64,000 nt of DNA, taken from assembly GCA_900544305.1 (NCBI GenBank), contig UQUV01000001.1, positions 1 to 64,000 of the forward strand. Reading direction: 5' to 3'. Shown piece after piece: positions 41,588-50,337 of the stretch. This DNA is from an uncultured Porphyromonadaceae bacterium (GTDB taxonomy: Bacteria > Bacteroidota > Bacteroidia > Bacteroidales > Muribaculaceae). Position numbers and translations under genes: made by a program. The number at the start of each line of letters is the position of its first letter. The stretch's first letter is position 1. The notes beneath the pieces were generated by a model that saw nothing but the letters and a program-made list of their open reading frames with translations, was not told where the DNA came from and did not search any database.

Positions 41588-43153
41588 ATGACAGAAGATT
41601 ATCAAATAAGAATTGATCCCCGGACGGCAAGTGACGAATCCAGAATTATAGCCGTTATTTCTGAAAAATATCGTTTGAATAAGTCAAGGTTCAAAAAAAT
41701 ACAGATAGTCAAACGTTCGATTGATGCCCGTCAGCGCAATGTGATGATAAATCTGACGGTGCGTTGTTACCTTGATGAAATGCCGGAATCTACAAGACTG
41801 TATGAACCGTATGTCTACGGTGATGTGTCGGCGGCTTCTGAAGTGATTGTTGTTGGTGCCGGTCCCGGCGGACTGTTTGCCGCGTTGCGATTGATAGAAT
41901 TGGGCTATCGGCCTATTGTTCTGGAACGTGGTAAAAATGTGGACGAACGACGTTTGGATTTGGCGCAGATTTCCCGCAAGGGGATTGTGGATGAAAATTC
42001 CAATTATAGTTTTGGTGAAGGCGGTGCCGGTGCTTATTCGGACGGTAAACTCTATACGCGGAGCAAAAAACGTGGCACTGTCAATAGAATTTTGCAGATA
42101 TTCAATCAGTTCGGCGCATCGGACAATATCCTGATTGATGCACATCCGCATATCGGTTCTGACAAATTGCCGGGAGTAATCCGTAATATGCGCAATGAAA
42201 TTATACGATGTGGCGGGGAAGTTCATTTCTCGACATTGGTTACGGATTTGCGTATTGTTGACAATAAAGTGGTCGGCGTGGTTTGTGCTGACGGTAAGGA
42301 GTTTGACGGGCCGGTTATTCTGGCAACCGGACATTCCGCGCGGGATGTATACAGAATGTTGAAGCAAAAAGGCGTAAAGATAGAGCCGAAAGGCATTGCC
42401 GTAGGTGTTCGTTTGGAGCATCCGCAACATTTGATTGACTGTATCCAGTATCATTCCAAGAACGGAAGAGGCGATTATCTGCCGGCTGCTGAATACTCAT
42501 TTGTTACGCAGGTAGAGGAACGTGGGGTATATTCCTTCTGCATGTGTCCGGGGGGAATTGTTGTTCCTGCATCCAGCGGACCTGAACAGTTGGTGGTAAA
42601 TGGTATGTCGCCGTCCAACCGTGGTTCGCGATGGGCCAACTCCGGAATGGTGGTTGAAGTACGTCCGGAGGATTTGCCGCAGGAATATGGCAAAGCGGAG
42701 GAATTGAAGGTTATGGCGTTTCAGGAAGATTTGGAGAAAAAGTGCTATATCGAATCCGGTAGGACTTTGAATGCCGGTGCCCAGCGTATGCTGGATTTTG
42801 TTGAAGGTCGTGATTCCGTTGATTTGCCTCGGACATCCTATGCACCCGGTATACATCCGTCGCGTCTTGACTTATGGTTGCCGTCGTTCATCGGACGACG
42901 TTTGCAGCAGGGTTTCCGTAAGTTCGGCAGCTTTGCCCGTGGCTTCCTGACAAATGAGGCGATACTGATTGGGGTAGAGTCGCGCACATCGTCTCCGGTG
43001 CGTATTCCGCGCGATTTGGAAACAATGGCGCATGTGGAGATTGCCGGATTGTATCCGTGTGGTGAAGGTGCCGGTTACGCCGGTGGAATTGTTTCGGCTG
43101 CCATGGACGGTGAGAAATGTGCGGAAGCAGTAGCCGATTATCTGAGGGTTTAA
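41588..43153 (+). CDS. FAD-dependent dehydrogenase (COG2509-like)
   Basis: A 521-residue flavoprotein. An N-terminal ~80-residue ferredoxin-like fold (RIDPRTASDESRIIAVISEKY) precedes the dinucleotide motif VVGAGPGGLFAALRLIE near 89-105. FSEGGAG-type segment appears as FGEGGAGAYSDGKLYTR near 142-158, and the second FAD block GLYPCGEGAGYAGGIVSAAMDG near the C terminus. Family members are annotated as dehydrogenases of unknown substrate. The ATG at 41588 is preferred over an upstream frame that crosses the promoter box. Single gene. Confidence 0.88.
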   Translation: MTEDYQIRIDPRTASDESRIIAVISEKYRLNKSRFKKIQIVKRSIDARQRNVMINLTVRCYLDEMPESTRLYEPYVYGDVSAASEVIVVGAGPGGLFAALRLIELGYRPIVLERGKNVDERRLDLAQISRKGIVDENSNYSFGEGGAGAYSDGKLYTRSKKRGTVNRILQIFNQFGASDNILIDAHPHIGSDKLPGVIRNMRNEIIRCGGEVHFSTLVTDLRIVDNKVVGVVCADGKEFDGPVILATGHSARDVYRMLKQKGVKIEPKGIAVGVRLEHPQHLIDCIQYHSKNGRGDYLPAAEYSFVTQVEERGVYSFCMCPGGIVVPASSGPEQLVVNGMSPSNRGSRWANSGMVVEVRPEDLPQEYGKAEELKVMAFQEDLEKKCYIESGRTLNAGAQRMLDFVEGRDSVDLPRTSYAPGIHPSRLDLWLPSFIGRRLQQGFRKFGSFARGFLTNEAILIGVESRTSSPVRIPRDLETMAHVEIAGLYPCGEGAGYAGGIVSAAMDGEKCAEAVADYLRV

Positions 43154-43194
43154 CCCAAATCGGTCATTAGACTTTATTGAGGTTAAAATAATTT

Positions 43195-43242
43195 GATAAA
43201 ACAACAAGCGAGGCGGACTATGATGAATCCGCCTCGCTTGTT
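43195..43242 (-). terminator. Intrinsic terminator of the nqr operon
   Basis: Long stem AACAAGCGAGGCGGA/TCCGCCTCGCTTGTT with a T-rich tail on the minus strand, about 20 bp after nqrF. Confidence 0.88.
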
Positions 43243-43262
43243 TATAGGGTAATGGAGAACTT

Positions 43263-44549
43263 TTATCCTCCAAAGTTGTCGTAAAGAATGTTTTCCGGAT
43301 CTACTCCGAGACCGTCGAGCATGTTTACAACGGCTTTGCTCATCGGACCAGGACCGCACATATAGTATTCGATGTCTTCCGGCGATTCGTGGTCTTTGAG
43401 GTAAGTGTCGTAGATGACCTGGTGAACAAATCCCGGTGTATATTTTACTCCGGCTGCATCAGCTGCAGGGTCGGGACGGTCGAGTGCCAAATGGAACGAG
43501 AAGTTCGGGAATTCTTTTTCAAGTTCCAGAAAATCGTTCAGGTAGAACACTTCATTCAATGCACGGGCGCCGTAGAAATATGACATTTTGCGGTCTGTTG
43601 TGTGGAGAGTCTTGGTCATGTGCATGATTTGTGCACGCAGAGGAGCCATACCGGCACCACCACCAATCCACATCATTTCCTTTTTCGAATTGAAAATAGG
43701 GTGGAAATCACCATAAGGGCCGCTCATGATGACCTTGTCACCCGGTTTGAGTGTAAAGATGTAGGACGAAGCGATACCCGGCATTACATCCTGGAATCCA
43801 ACCTGTGGTTTCGGTTTGAACGGAGGTGTGGCAATACGCACGGTCAGCATGATTCTGTCGCCTTCTGCCGGATAGTTGGCCATAGAATAGGCGCGGATGG
43901 TTTCTTCGTCGTTTTTACATTTCAGTCCAAAAAGTCCGAACTTTTCCCATGCAGGAAGATACTCTTTTCCTATGAGGTCTTTGTCAATGTCCTTATCGTA
44001 GTCCATTGTGTATTTCGGAATCTTGATTTGTGCGTAAGAACCCGGGATAAAGTCCATGTGTTCGCCTTTAGGTAATGCTACGATGAACTCTTTGATAAAT
44101 GTTGCTACGTTTTTGTTGGAAATAACTTCGCATTCCCATTCCTTGACCCCTAAAACTGATTCAGGAACCACGATTTTCAAGTCGTTTTTCACTTTTACCT
44201 GACATCCCAGGTGCCAGTTGTTCTGCAGTTCTTTTCTTGAGAAATGTACTTTTTCCGTTGGAAGTGCTTCAGGACCGCCTTCTTCAATCTGTACGCGGCA
44301 TTGTCCGCAGCTGCCACCGCCGCCACATGCCGACGGAAGAAAAATCTTTTCATTGGCAAGCGTAGAAAGCAGGCTGTTTCCGCTTGTGGTGCTGACGGTG
44401 TCCTTGTCATTGATGGTAATTTTTACGTTGCCTGACGGTACGAGATATTTTTTTGCCACCAGCAGTACGATGACCAGAAGCATGGCAAGAACAAAAAACA
44501 GACCGGTACCGGCTAATATGGTCAGGCTATTTGTTGATAGTAATTCCAT
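43263..44549 (-). CDS. nqrF: Na+-translocating NADH:quinone reductase subunit F
   Basis: A 428-residue electron-input subunit. One N-terminal membrane helix (about 10-33) is followed by a ferredoxin-type 2Fe-2S domain with cysteines C75, C81, C84 and C116, an FAD-binding domain with RAYSMANYP near 219-227, and an NADH-binding domain (WIGGGAGMAPLR near 296; YYMCGPGPM near 396). It oxidises NADH and passes electrons via FAD and the Fe-S centre into the membrane subunits. Last gene of nqrABCDEF, 12 bp after nqrE. Confidence 0.97.
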   Translation of the reverse strand: MELLSTNSLTILAGTGLFFVLAMLLVIVLLVAKKYLVPSGNVKITINDKDTVSTTSGNSLLSTLANEKIFLPSACGGGGSCGQCRVQIEEGGPEALPTEKVHFSRKELQNNWHLGCQVKVKNDLKIVVPESVLGVKEWECEVISNKNVATFIKEFIVALPKGEHMDFIPGSYAQIKIPKYTMDYDKDIDKDLIGKEYLPAWEKFGLFGLKCKNDEETIRAYSMANYPAEGDRIMLTVRIATPPFKPKPQVGFQDVMPGIASSYIFTLKPGDKVIMSGPYGDFHPIFNSKKEMMWIGGGAGMAPLRAQIMHMTKTLHTTDRKMSYFYGARALNEVFYLNDFLELEKEFPNFSFHLALDRPDPAADAAGVKYTPGFVHQVIYDTYLKDHESPEDIEYYMCGPGPMSKAVVNMLDGLGVDPENILYDNFGG

Positions 44550-44561
44550 AGTCGTTCTTGT

Positions 44562-45176
44562 TTAGATTTTAATACCCAGGAAGCTCATGAAAGCAATTCC
44601 CATCAAACCGGTAATAATAAATGTAATGCCGATGCCTTTCAATGGAGCCGGAACATTGGAGTAGGAGAGGCGTTCGCGGATAGCTGCCAGACAGACGATG
44701 GCAATAAGCCAGCCGATACCGGAGCCCAGTCCGTAGATGGTTGCAGTGCCTACTGAACCGAAATCACGTTGCTGCATGAACAGCGAACAACCCAAAATAG
44801 CACAGTTGACGGCAATCAGCGGAAGGAAAATACCCAATGAAGCATACAGGCTCGGTGAGAATTTCTCGACGGCCATTTCTACCAGCTGTGTAGCGGAAGC
44901 GATAACGGCAATGAACAGAATCAGGCTGAGGAAGCTGAGGTCAACACTTGCCAGTTCAGGGCTGAGCCAGGCCAATGCACCGGGACGCAAGAAATACATT
45001 TCGAGCATATAGTCGATAGGCAGGGTAATAGCCAACATGAATGTTACGGCGATACCCAAGCCGAATGCGGTCTTTACATTCTTTGACACGGCAAGATAAG
45101 AGCACATTCCCAAGAAATATGCAAATATCATGTTGTCAATAAAAATTGAACGTATGAATAAATTCAAGTTTTCCAT
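44562..45176 (-). CDS. nqrE: Na+-translocating NADH:quinone reductase subunit E
   Basis: A 204-residue, six-helix membrane subunit. FIDNMIFAYFLGMCSYLAVS near the N terminus and NCAILGCSLFMQQRD near 118-132 contain the conserved half-channel cysteines that, with NqrD, hold an intramembrane Fe-S centre in characterised NQRs. It is paralogous to NqrD, in inverted topology. 15 bp after nqrD. Confidence 0.96.
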   Translation of the reverse strand: MENLNLFIRSIFIDNMIFAYFLGMCSYLAVSKNVKTAFGLGIAVTFMLAITLPIDYMLEMYFLRPGALAWLSPELASVDLSFLSLILFIAVIASATQLVEMAVEKFSPSLYASLGIFLPLIAVNCAILGCSLFMQQRDFGSVGTATIYGLGSGIGWLIAIVCLAAIRERLSYSNVPAPLKGIGITFIITGLMGIAFMSFLGIKI

Positions 45177-45191
45177 AAATTCGACGGATTA

Positions 45192-45818
45192 TTAGTTCTT
45201 TTCTTGAAGATCTTTGTTGCGGGAACGGTGTACCCAGATAATGCAGGCTACGGTAATCAATGCCATTGGCGGCAGAATCATCAAGCCGTTGTTTTCATAT
45301 CCTGCATCGTAGAGAAATTGTGGTATGATATGGAAACCCAGCAGTGTGCCGGAACCCAGAATTTCGCGCACAGTCGCTACGATAATAAGTATGATGGCAT
45401 AGCCGATACCGTTGCCGATGCCGTCGAGGAATGATGGCCAGGGCTTGTTGCCGAGGGCAAAGGCTTCAAGTCGTCCCATTAGGATACAGTTGGTAATAAT
45501 CAATCCGATAAACACCGACAGCTGCTTGCTGACTTCATAATTATATGCTTTCAGTACTTGGTCGACAATAATAACCAGAGCTGCAACTACAACCAGTTGC
45601 ACGATGATACGGATGCTGTTAGGGATTGTGTTTCGAATCAGCGAAATGATGACATTTGAAAATGCCAGTACCGCTGTTACGGAGATTCCCATCACCAATG
45701 CCGGTTCCAGTTTTGCGGTGACGGCAAGAGCGGAGCAAATACCCAGAATCTGGACAATGACCGGGTTGTTGGGTGACAGGGGATTGAATAATATTGCTTT
45801 ATTTTTCTTACTCAACAT
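45192..45818 (-). CDS. nqrD: Na+-translocating NADH:quinone reductase subunit D
   Basis: A 208-residue, six-helix membrane subunit. Conserved cysteines lie in VQILGICSALAV near 22-33 and GLIITNCILMGRLEAFA near 105-121. It pairs with NqrE around an intramembrane Fe-S cluster. Length and order (C-D-E) are standard. 12 bp after nqrC. Confidence 0.96.
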   Translation of the reverse strand: MLSKKNKAILFNPLSPNNPVIVQILGICSALAVTAKLEPALVMGISVTAVLAFSNVIISLIRNTIPNSIRIIVQLVVVAALVIIVDQVLKAYNYEVSKQLSVFIGLIITNCILMGRLEAFALGNKPWPSFLDGIGNGIGYAIILIIVATVREILGSGTLLGFHIIPQFLYDAGYENNGLMILPPMALITVACIIWVHRSRNKDLQEKN

Positions 45819-45830
45819 AATGTCAAATTG

Positions 45831-46538
45831 TTAGTTGTTCGTGTTTCTTTGGTTTTGCAGGAAAGCTGCATAGCATGACAGACAAGACTGGAGCATCGAC
45901 TGAACGCCTTTGCTGGTAATGGTACCTCCGGAAATTGCGTCAACGTAGTCTTCGCCGTTGAGCGGTTTCTGTCCTTTTTTCTGTACGGCAATAGATTTGA
46001 ATTGTCCGTCTTTGAACAATTGTTTGTCTCTAAACTGATTAGAGAAATGCGGCGTTGCAATTTCCGCACCCAGACCCGGAGTTTCGCCCTGATGGGAGAA
46101 ATAGGCTCCATAGACGGTTGTTCCGTCAGCATTTACTGAAATGTAGCCCCAAATCGGTCCCCAAAGACCTGCTCCGTAAACGGGAAGAATGAATTTCTTT
46201 TCTCCGTCAATGTCGCATTCGAAAACAGGAAGCATGCGTTCTGCTGCCGGTTTCTTGATTTCATTAGCCACGTTGACATCGAAGGCAACTCCTTCAATCT
46301 TTTCGCCCTTGTCGTTGATGACATAAGAATCGGTAATATGCGAGTCATAGAGTTCTATGGCGTTTGTCTTGTCAGAAGCGATATTGACCGAATTGAGCAT
46401 TTGCTGCATCTTGTCGATGCGAATATTTTCGTTTTGCTTGGGTTTGAGTGCCAATGACACCCATGCCAAAGCGGCTCCTACGATACATACCATTACGGCT
46501 ATGTATATGATTGTATATGTATTTCCTTGTTTGTTCAT
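45831..46538 (-). CDS. nqrC: Na+-translocating NADH:quinone reductase subunit C
   Basis: A 235-residue subunit with one N-terminal membrane helix (8-30) and a periplasmic FMN domain. The flavinylation motif is SGGTITS at 203-209, with T206 expected to carry FMN by phosphoester bond; the second motif residue is Gly where SGAT is commonest. GAGLWGPIWGYISV near 122-135 is a family block. An ApbE flavin transferase is needed and is not in this window. Lies 2 bp after nqrB. Confidence 0.96.
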   Translation of the reverse strand: MNKQGNTYTIIYIAVMVCIVGAALAWVSLALKPKQNENIRIDKMQQMLNSVNIASDKTNAIELYDSHITDSYVINDKGEKIEGVAFDVNVANEIKKPAAERMLPVFECDIDGEKKFILPVYGAGLWGPIWGYISVNADGTTVYGAYFSHQGETPGLGAEIATPHFSNQFRDKQLFKDGQFKSIAVQKKGQKPLNGEDYVDAISGGTITSKGVQSMLQSCLSCYAAFLQNQRNTNN

Positions 46539-46540
46539 AG

Positions 46541-47749
46541 CTATGCCTTTTTTGCACGTCGCATTCTGCGGCGAACGTTCGTTTCAACTACACAATAGTC
46601 AATCAGCGGTGCAAATGTGTTCATCAGCAGTACTGCGAGCATTGCACCTTCCGGATATCCGCTGTTGTAGACACGGATAAGCACTGCAAACACGCCGACA
46701 AAGAATCCGTAGATGTATTTGCCGATGGTCGTGTGTGCGGCAGTAACCGGGTCTGTTGCCATAAACACTGCGGCGAAAGCAAAACCTCCCAGACAGATAT
46801 GTTCCAGCGGGCTGAGCATTGAACCCGGATATGTTGCAGACGGGAACAGATGGGCAATGTATCCCATTACCAGACCTCCGGCAAATACGGACAACATGAT
46901 TCTCCAGTTTGCAATGCCGGTAATCAGCAGGAATGCACCTCCAATCAAAATGAAAAGAGTTGATGTTTCACCGATGGAGCCGGGAATGAGTCCCAGGAAT
47001 GAATCCCAAAGAGTCAGGGGTTCGCCAAGGATGTTGGTCAGTTGCAGACTGCTGCCTACATGTGTTGCAACTTGTCCCAGCGGTGTCGCACCCGAGAACG
47101 AATCGACAACAGTTCCTGCACCCAGTCCGAAAATAGAGTCAGTCGGGACAAAGACACTGTCGCCCGACATTTTTGACGGATAGGCGAAGAACAGGAAGGC
47201 ACGTGTCATGAGTGCCACATTGAAAATGTTCATACCGGTTCCGCCGAAAACTTCTTTGACGAAAATTACGGAGAAGGCTGTAGCTACTGCAATCATCCAC
47301 AGTGGCGTTTCTACCGGGCAGATCATCGGAATCAGCATACCGGAAACGAGGAAGCCTTCTTGAATTTCATGCTTGCGGATTTGTGCAGAAATGAATTCAA
47401 TGCCAAGTCCTACTACGTATGAAACTACAATTTTAGGCAGCACGGCAAGAAATCCGTAGAAAAAAGATTCCCAGAAGGGTGGTGTCGTGCAGCCGATGGA
47501 CAGGTAACGCTGGTAACCGAGGTTATACATGCCGAAAAGCAGTGCCGGCATCAGCGCTATAACCACTATAATCATCGTGCGTTTTGAGTCATTGCTGTCG
47601 TGAATATGGACTCCGCTTCGGGAAGTGGTGTCGGGCGTGAACAGGAATGATTCGAAACCATCAAAAACCGATTTCAGGGAAGCGTATTTTCCTCCCGGCT
47701 GAAAATTGGGTTTGATTTTCTCTATATAATTCTTTAATGAGCTTTTCAC
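46541..47749 (-). CDS. nqrB: Na+-translocating NADH:quinone reductase subunit B
   Basis: A 402-residue, ten-helix membrane subunit that carries the Na+ path in studied enzymes. The FMN-attachment motif SGAT is at 219-222 (T222) within FSGATPLGQ. MIPMICPVETPLW near 139-151 and EVFGGTGMNIFNVALMTRAFLFFAYP near 166-191 are strongly conserved. An amphipathic N-terminal extension of about 55 residues is present, as in other NqrB proteins. 13 bp after nqrA. Confidence 0.97.
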   Translation of the reverse strand: MKSSLKNYIEKIKPNFQPGGKYASLKSVFDGFESFLFTPDTTSRSGVHIHDSNDSKRTMIIVVIALMPALLFGMYNLGYQRYLSIGCTTPPFWESFFYGFLAVLPKIVVSYVVGLGIEFISAQIRKHEIQEGFLVSGMLIPMICPVETPLWMIAVATAFSVIFVKEVFGGTGMNIFNVALMTRAFLFFAYPSKMSGDSVFVPTDSIFGLGAGTVVDSFSGATPLGQVATHVGSSLQLTNILGEPLTLWDSFLGLIPGSIGETSTLFILIGGAFLLITGIANWRIMLSVFAGGLVMGYIAHLFPSATYPGSMLSPLEHICLGGFAFAAVFMATDPVTAAHTTIGKYIYGFFVGVFAVLIRVYNSGYPEGAMLAVLLMNTFAPLIDYCVVETNVRRRMRRAKKA

Positions 47750-47762
47750 TGTTTCAATAATT

Positions 47763-49106
47763 TTAGTTCATTTCTTTTCTTAGATAGTCAAGACCTTCAC
47801 GGACTATTCGTTGCAATTCAAGTTTTGACGTGTCGATGAACTCACAGAGGGCAAAATCCTCCGGAGCAACTTCATAAATTCCCAATTGTTCCATTTTGTC
47901 AATGTCTTTGGCAAGTATGGCTTTGATGAGAAATTCCGAATATATGTCCATTGGGAATACTTTGTCGTATTCGCCGGCCATGATGATGGCTCTTTCTCCT
48001 CCGTTTATTTTGGCGTCGAAATGGTATTTTTTGTTCTTTCCGAACAACCAGGAGAAGAAAGTACGGCTGGCACTGTATTTTTTAGTGCTCAATGATGCCC
48101 ATCCCATAAATTCATTTTTATGCGCATTTTCGGGAATGACCGTGATTTGTCGGAATGGGAAGTGGATGTAGCCGTCAATTGATTCCTTCACACCGGTCAG
48201 CACGTTTCCGCAGATGATACGGCAGTCGTCGGTGGCTGCTTTCAATTGGTCTTTCAGCAAGGATGCTACGGTTGCACCGATTTTTGTCTTGGCAAAATAG
48301 GGAGCAGCCATCATTTCGCCCGTAAGGGCAATGATGCAGGTGTAGTCCATCTTTCCGAATGTGTATAAGTGTCCGATTCTCACTACCGTTTCCGCGTTGA
48401 GCGCCCACACGGTTTCTCCCTTGTTGACCGGGCGGGTGTTGGCTATCTGTATTCCTACGTTGCCTGCCGGATGCGGGCCTTTGAATATTTGTGTGGTGGA
48501 GAAAGGTGTTTCGATGATGTTGTCCGGTTGACAACCAATGAAAACACTTCCGGATGTCAGTTTGGAAAGTATTTCAATTCCTTTTTTGAATAAATCCTCG
48601 TTACCATTAATATATAAGGTGTATCCGGGTGCCAATGGTGATGAGTCGAACGTGGTGACAAAAATGTCGCGGGGTTCTTTTCCCGGTTCCGGCATAATGT
48701 CGTAAGGACGTTGGCGCATCATTGCCCAGATGCCGGCATTCATCAAAGTGGTTTGAATACCTGTTGGTGTAAGGTCGCTGATGTCAAATTTGACTGCCTC
48801 ACCAGATTTGTCAGGCTCTATTACGACTCTCTCGATTTTTCTTCTTTCTCCCCGGACAATTTTTTTTACAGTCCCTGTAATTGGAGAGGTGATTTTTACC
48901 TTATTGTGGCTCTTGTCGTAGAGAAGAGCTTCTCCAGAGCGGACCTTTTCGCCTTCTTTCTTTAAAAGTTTCGGTATAAAACCACAGTAGTCGTCTGGAT
49001 TAATGGCAAATTCAGTAGATTTGTCGGTTAAGTCAGATATTTCACCCGTGGCATTTCCGATAAGGTTCAGGTCTAGCCCTTTCTTGATTCTTATCAGATT
49101 ATACAT
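47763..49106 (-). CDS. nqrA: Na+-translocating NADH:quinone reductase subunit A
   Basis: A 447-residue soluble subunit that docks on the cytoplasmic side of NqrB and shapes the quinone site. Recognised from IRIKKGLDLNLIGNA at the N terminus, the KVKITSPITGTVKKIVRGERR biotinyl-lipoyl-like region near 69-89, HPAGNVGIQIANTRPVNKGETVWAL near 211-235 and the C-terminal CEFIDTSKLELQRIVREGL. First gene of the operon; the start at 49106 is the family start. A promoter box and a perfect palindrome lie about 60 bp upstream. Confidence 0.97.
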   Translation of the reverse strand: MYNLIRIKKGLDLNLIGNATGEISDLTDKSTEFAINPDDYCGFIPKLLKKEGEKVRSGEALLYDKSHNKVKITSPITGTVKKIVRGERRKIERVVIEPDKSGEAVKFDISDLTPTGIQTTLMNAGIWAMMRQRPYDIMPEPGKEPRDIFVTTFDSSPLAPGYTLYINGNEDLFKKGIEILSKLTSGSVFIGCQPDNIIETPFSTTQIFKGPHPAGNVGIQIANTRPVNKGETVWALNAETVVRIGHLYTFGKMDYTCIIALTGEMMAAPYFAKTKIGATVASLLKDQLKAATDDCRIICGNVLTGVKESIDGYIHFPFRQITVIPENAHKNEFMGWASLSTKKYSASRTFFSWLFGKNKKYHFDAKINGGERAIIMAGEYDKVFPMDIYSEFLIKAILAKDIDKMEQLGIYEVAPEDFALCEFIDTSKLELQRIVREGLDYLRKEMN

Positions 49107-49161
49107 TTACAAGCAAATATATTGTGTTTATAAATTGGATTAAAGTTGTGATTTTTGCCGC

Positions 49162-49188
49162 CAAATATACGATAAAAATATCGTATAT
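49162..49188 (-). promoter_or_regulatory. nqr operon promoter box overlapped by a 24-bp palindrome
   Basis: Minus-strand TATATTTG (49162-49169) fits TAnnTTTG. Overlapping it is a perfect inverted repeat with arms ATATACGATA/TATCGTATAT and an AAAA centre (49165-49188). This is an operator-like site placed where a bound dimer would block or replace contacts at the -35/-7 region. Another TATATTTG box (49114-49121) closer to the gene would give an almost leaderless mRNA. The regulator is unknown. Confidence 0.6.
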
Positions 49189-49280
49189 CTCCCTATTTTG
49201 TGGTAATTTTTCAAAAATGAAACAAAATGATTAAAAACTGATAAAAATCGTAGCTGTTATCTAAAAAAGATGTAGTCAGT

Positions 49281-49312
49281 TTTGGTTATGTGAAAATATT
49301 ATGATATTTTTG
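49281..49312 (+). promoter_or_regulatory. Promoter of exbB-exbD-exbD-tonB
   Basis: TTTG (49281-49284), 20 bp, then TATTTTTG (49305-49312): an exact match to the Bacteroidales sigma consensus in both elements and spacing. The predicted transcript begins near 49319, giving a 5' leader of about 168 nt. Confidence 0.8.
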
Positions 49313-49316
49313 CCCT

Positions 49317-49375
49317 AAAAATCGGGGAAATAGTATCGTTTGATGTCGGACGGCACTCCCCGGACCTGATTTTTA
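49317..49375 (+). promoter_or_regulatory. Structured 5' leader of the exbB operon
   Basis: The leader begins with a closing stem AAAAATC (49317-49323) / GATTTTT (49369-49375) and an inner stem GGGGA/TCCCC that enclose about 35 nt. This stands out from the otherwise A/T-rich leader up to 49486. I do not recognise a named riboswitch. It may be an mRNA-stabilising or protein-binding element. Confidence 0.4.
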
Positions 49376-49486
49376 CGAGGTCGAACACACGTATGTGAAG
49401 CACGATTTTCGATGAAACTGAATTAACATTAACTATTAACTAATATTTTAAAAACTAATTTTTTAACAACCAATTTTCAATTAATT

Positions 49487-50311
49487 ATGGAAGCTCAAAA
49501 GCCTAACACTCCACAAAAGCCTGCGGCAAAAACTGAAAGTTTAAGCAAGGTTCGTGGTATCAAAAATGCGTTTTTAGTAATTGTTTGCTGCTTTATCATT
49601 GCAGTTAGCTTGTTTATCTTCTGGTTCGGTAATGAATCTCACTTCGAAAATGGTCACCCAATTGACATCTGCGGTACTATCTACATGGGTGGTGTAATCG
49701 TGCCGGTTCTTCAAACATTGTTCTTGACTGTTATCGTGTTGTCTGTAGAACGTTGGATTGCTCTTAGCAGTGCAAAAGGTACAGGTAGCATCAGCAAGTT
49801 CGTTGCTAACGTAAAAGCTTCTCTTGCAAAAGGTGATATCGACGGTGCTCAAAAACTTTGCGCAAAACAAAGAGGTAGCGTTGCTGCTGTAGTTTCTGCT
49901 GCTTTGACTAAGTACAAAGAAATGGATCAGAACACAGTTTTGACAAAAGAACAAAAACTTACTTCTTTGCAACAAGCTGTTGAAGAAGCAACTGCTTTGG
50001 AAATGCCTTCATTGCAACAGAACTTGCCAATCGTTGCAACTATGACAACTCTTGGTACACTTGTCGGACTTCTCGGTACTGTAATCGGTATGATCAAATC
50101 ATTCCAGGCTTTGGCTGCATCAGGTGCTCCTGACTCAACTGAACTTTCTACTGGTATCTCTGAAGCCCTTATCAATACTGCATTCGGTATCGCTACAGGT
50201 GCATTCGCTGTAATTTCTTACAACTTCTACACTAACAAGATTGATAACCTTACATACGCAATCGACGAAATCGGTTTCTCAATCGTTCAAACATTCTCAG
50301 CAACTCACTAA
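49487..50311 (+). CDS. exbB: ExbB/MotA/TolQ-family proton channel
   Basis: A 274-residue inner-membrane channel subunit of the TonB energising complex. Three membrane segments (about 28-47, 68-86 and 184-232 as a long pair region). The conserved block MTTLGTLVGLLGTVIGMIKSF near 185-205 and ISEALINTAFGIATGAFAVISYNFY near 224-248 mark the TolQ/ExbB family. Codon choice (GGT, AAC, CGT, ACT-rich) differs from neighbours and resembles the ribosomal protein genes, suggesting strong expression. First gene of the operon. Confidence 0.95.
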   Translation: MEAQKPNTPQKPAAKTESLSKVRGIKNAFLVIVCCFIIAVSLFIFWFGNESHFENGHPIDICGTIYMGGVIVPVLQTLFLTVIVLSVERWIALSSAKGTGSISKFVANVKASLAKGDIDGAQKLCAKQRGSVAAVVSAALTKYKEMDQNTVLTKEQKLTSLQQAVEEATALEMPSLQQNLPIVATMTTLGTLVGLLGTVIGMIKSFQALAASGAPDSTELSTGISEALINTAFGIATGAFAVISYNFYTNKIDNLTYAIDEIGFSIVQTFSATH

Positions 50312-50337
50312 TCTGTTAACAAGGTAAATTTAATAAT

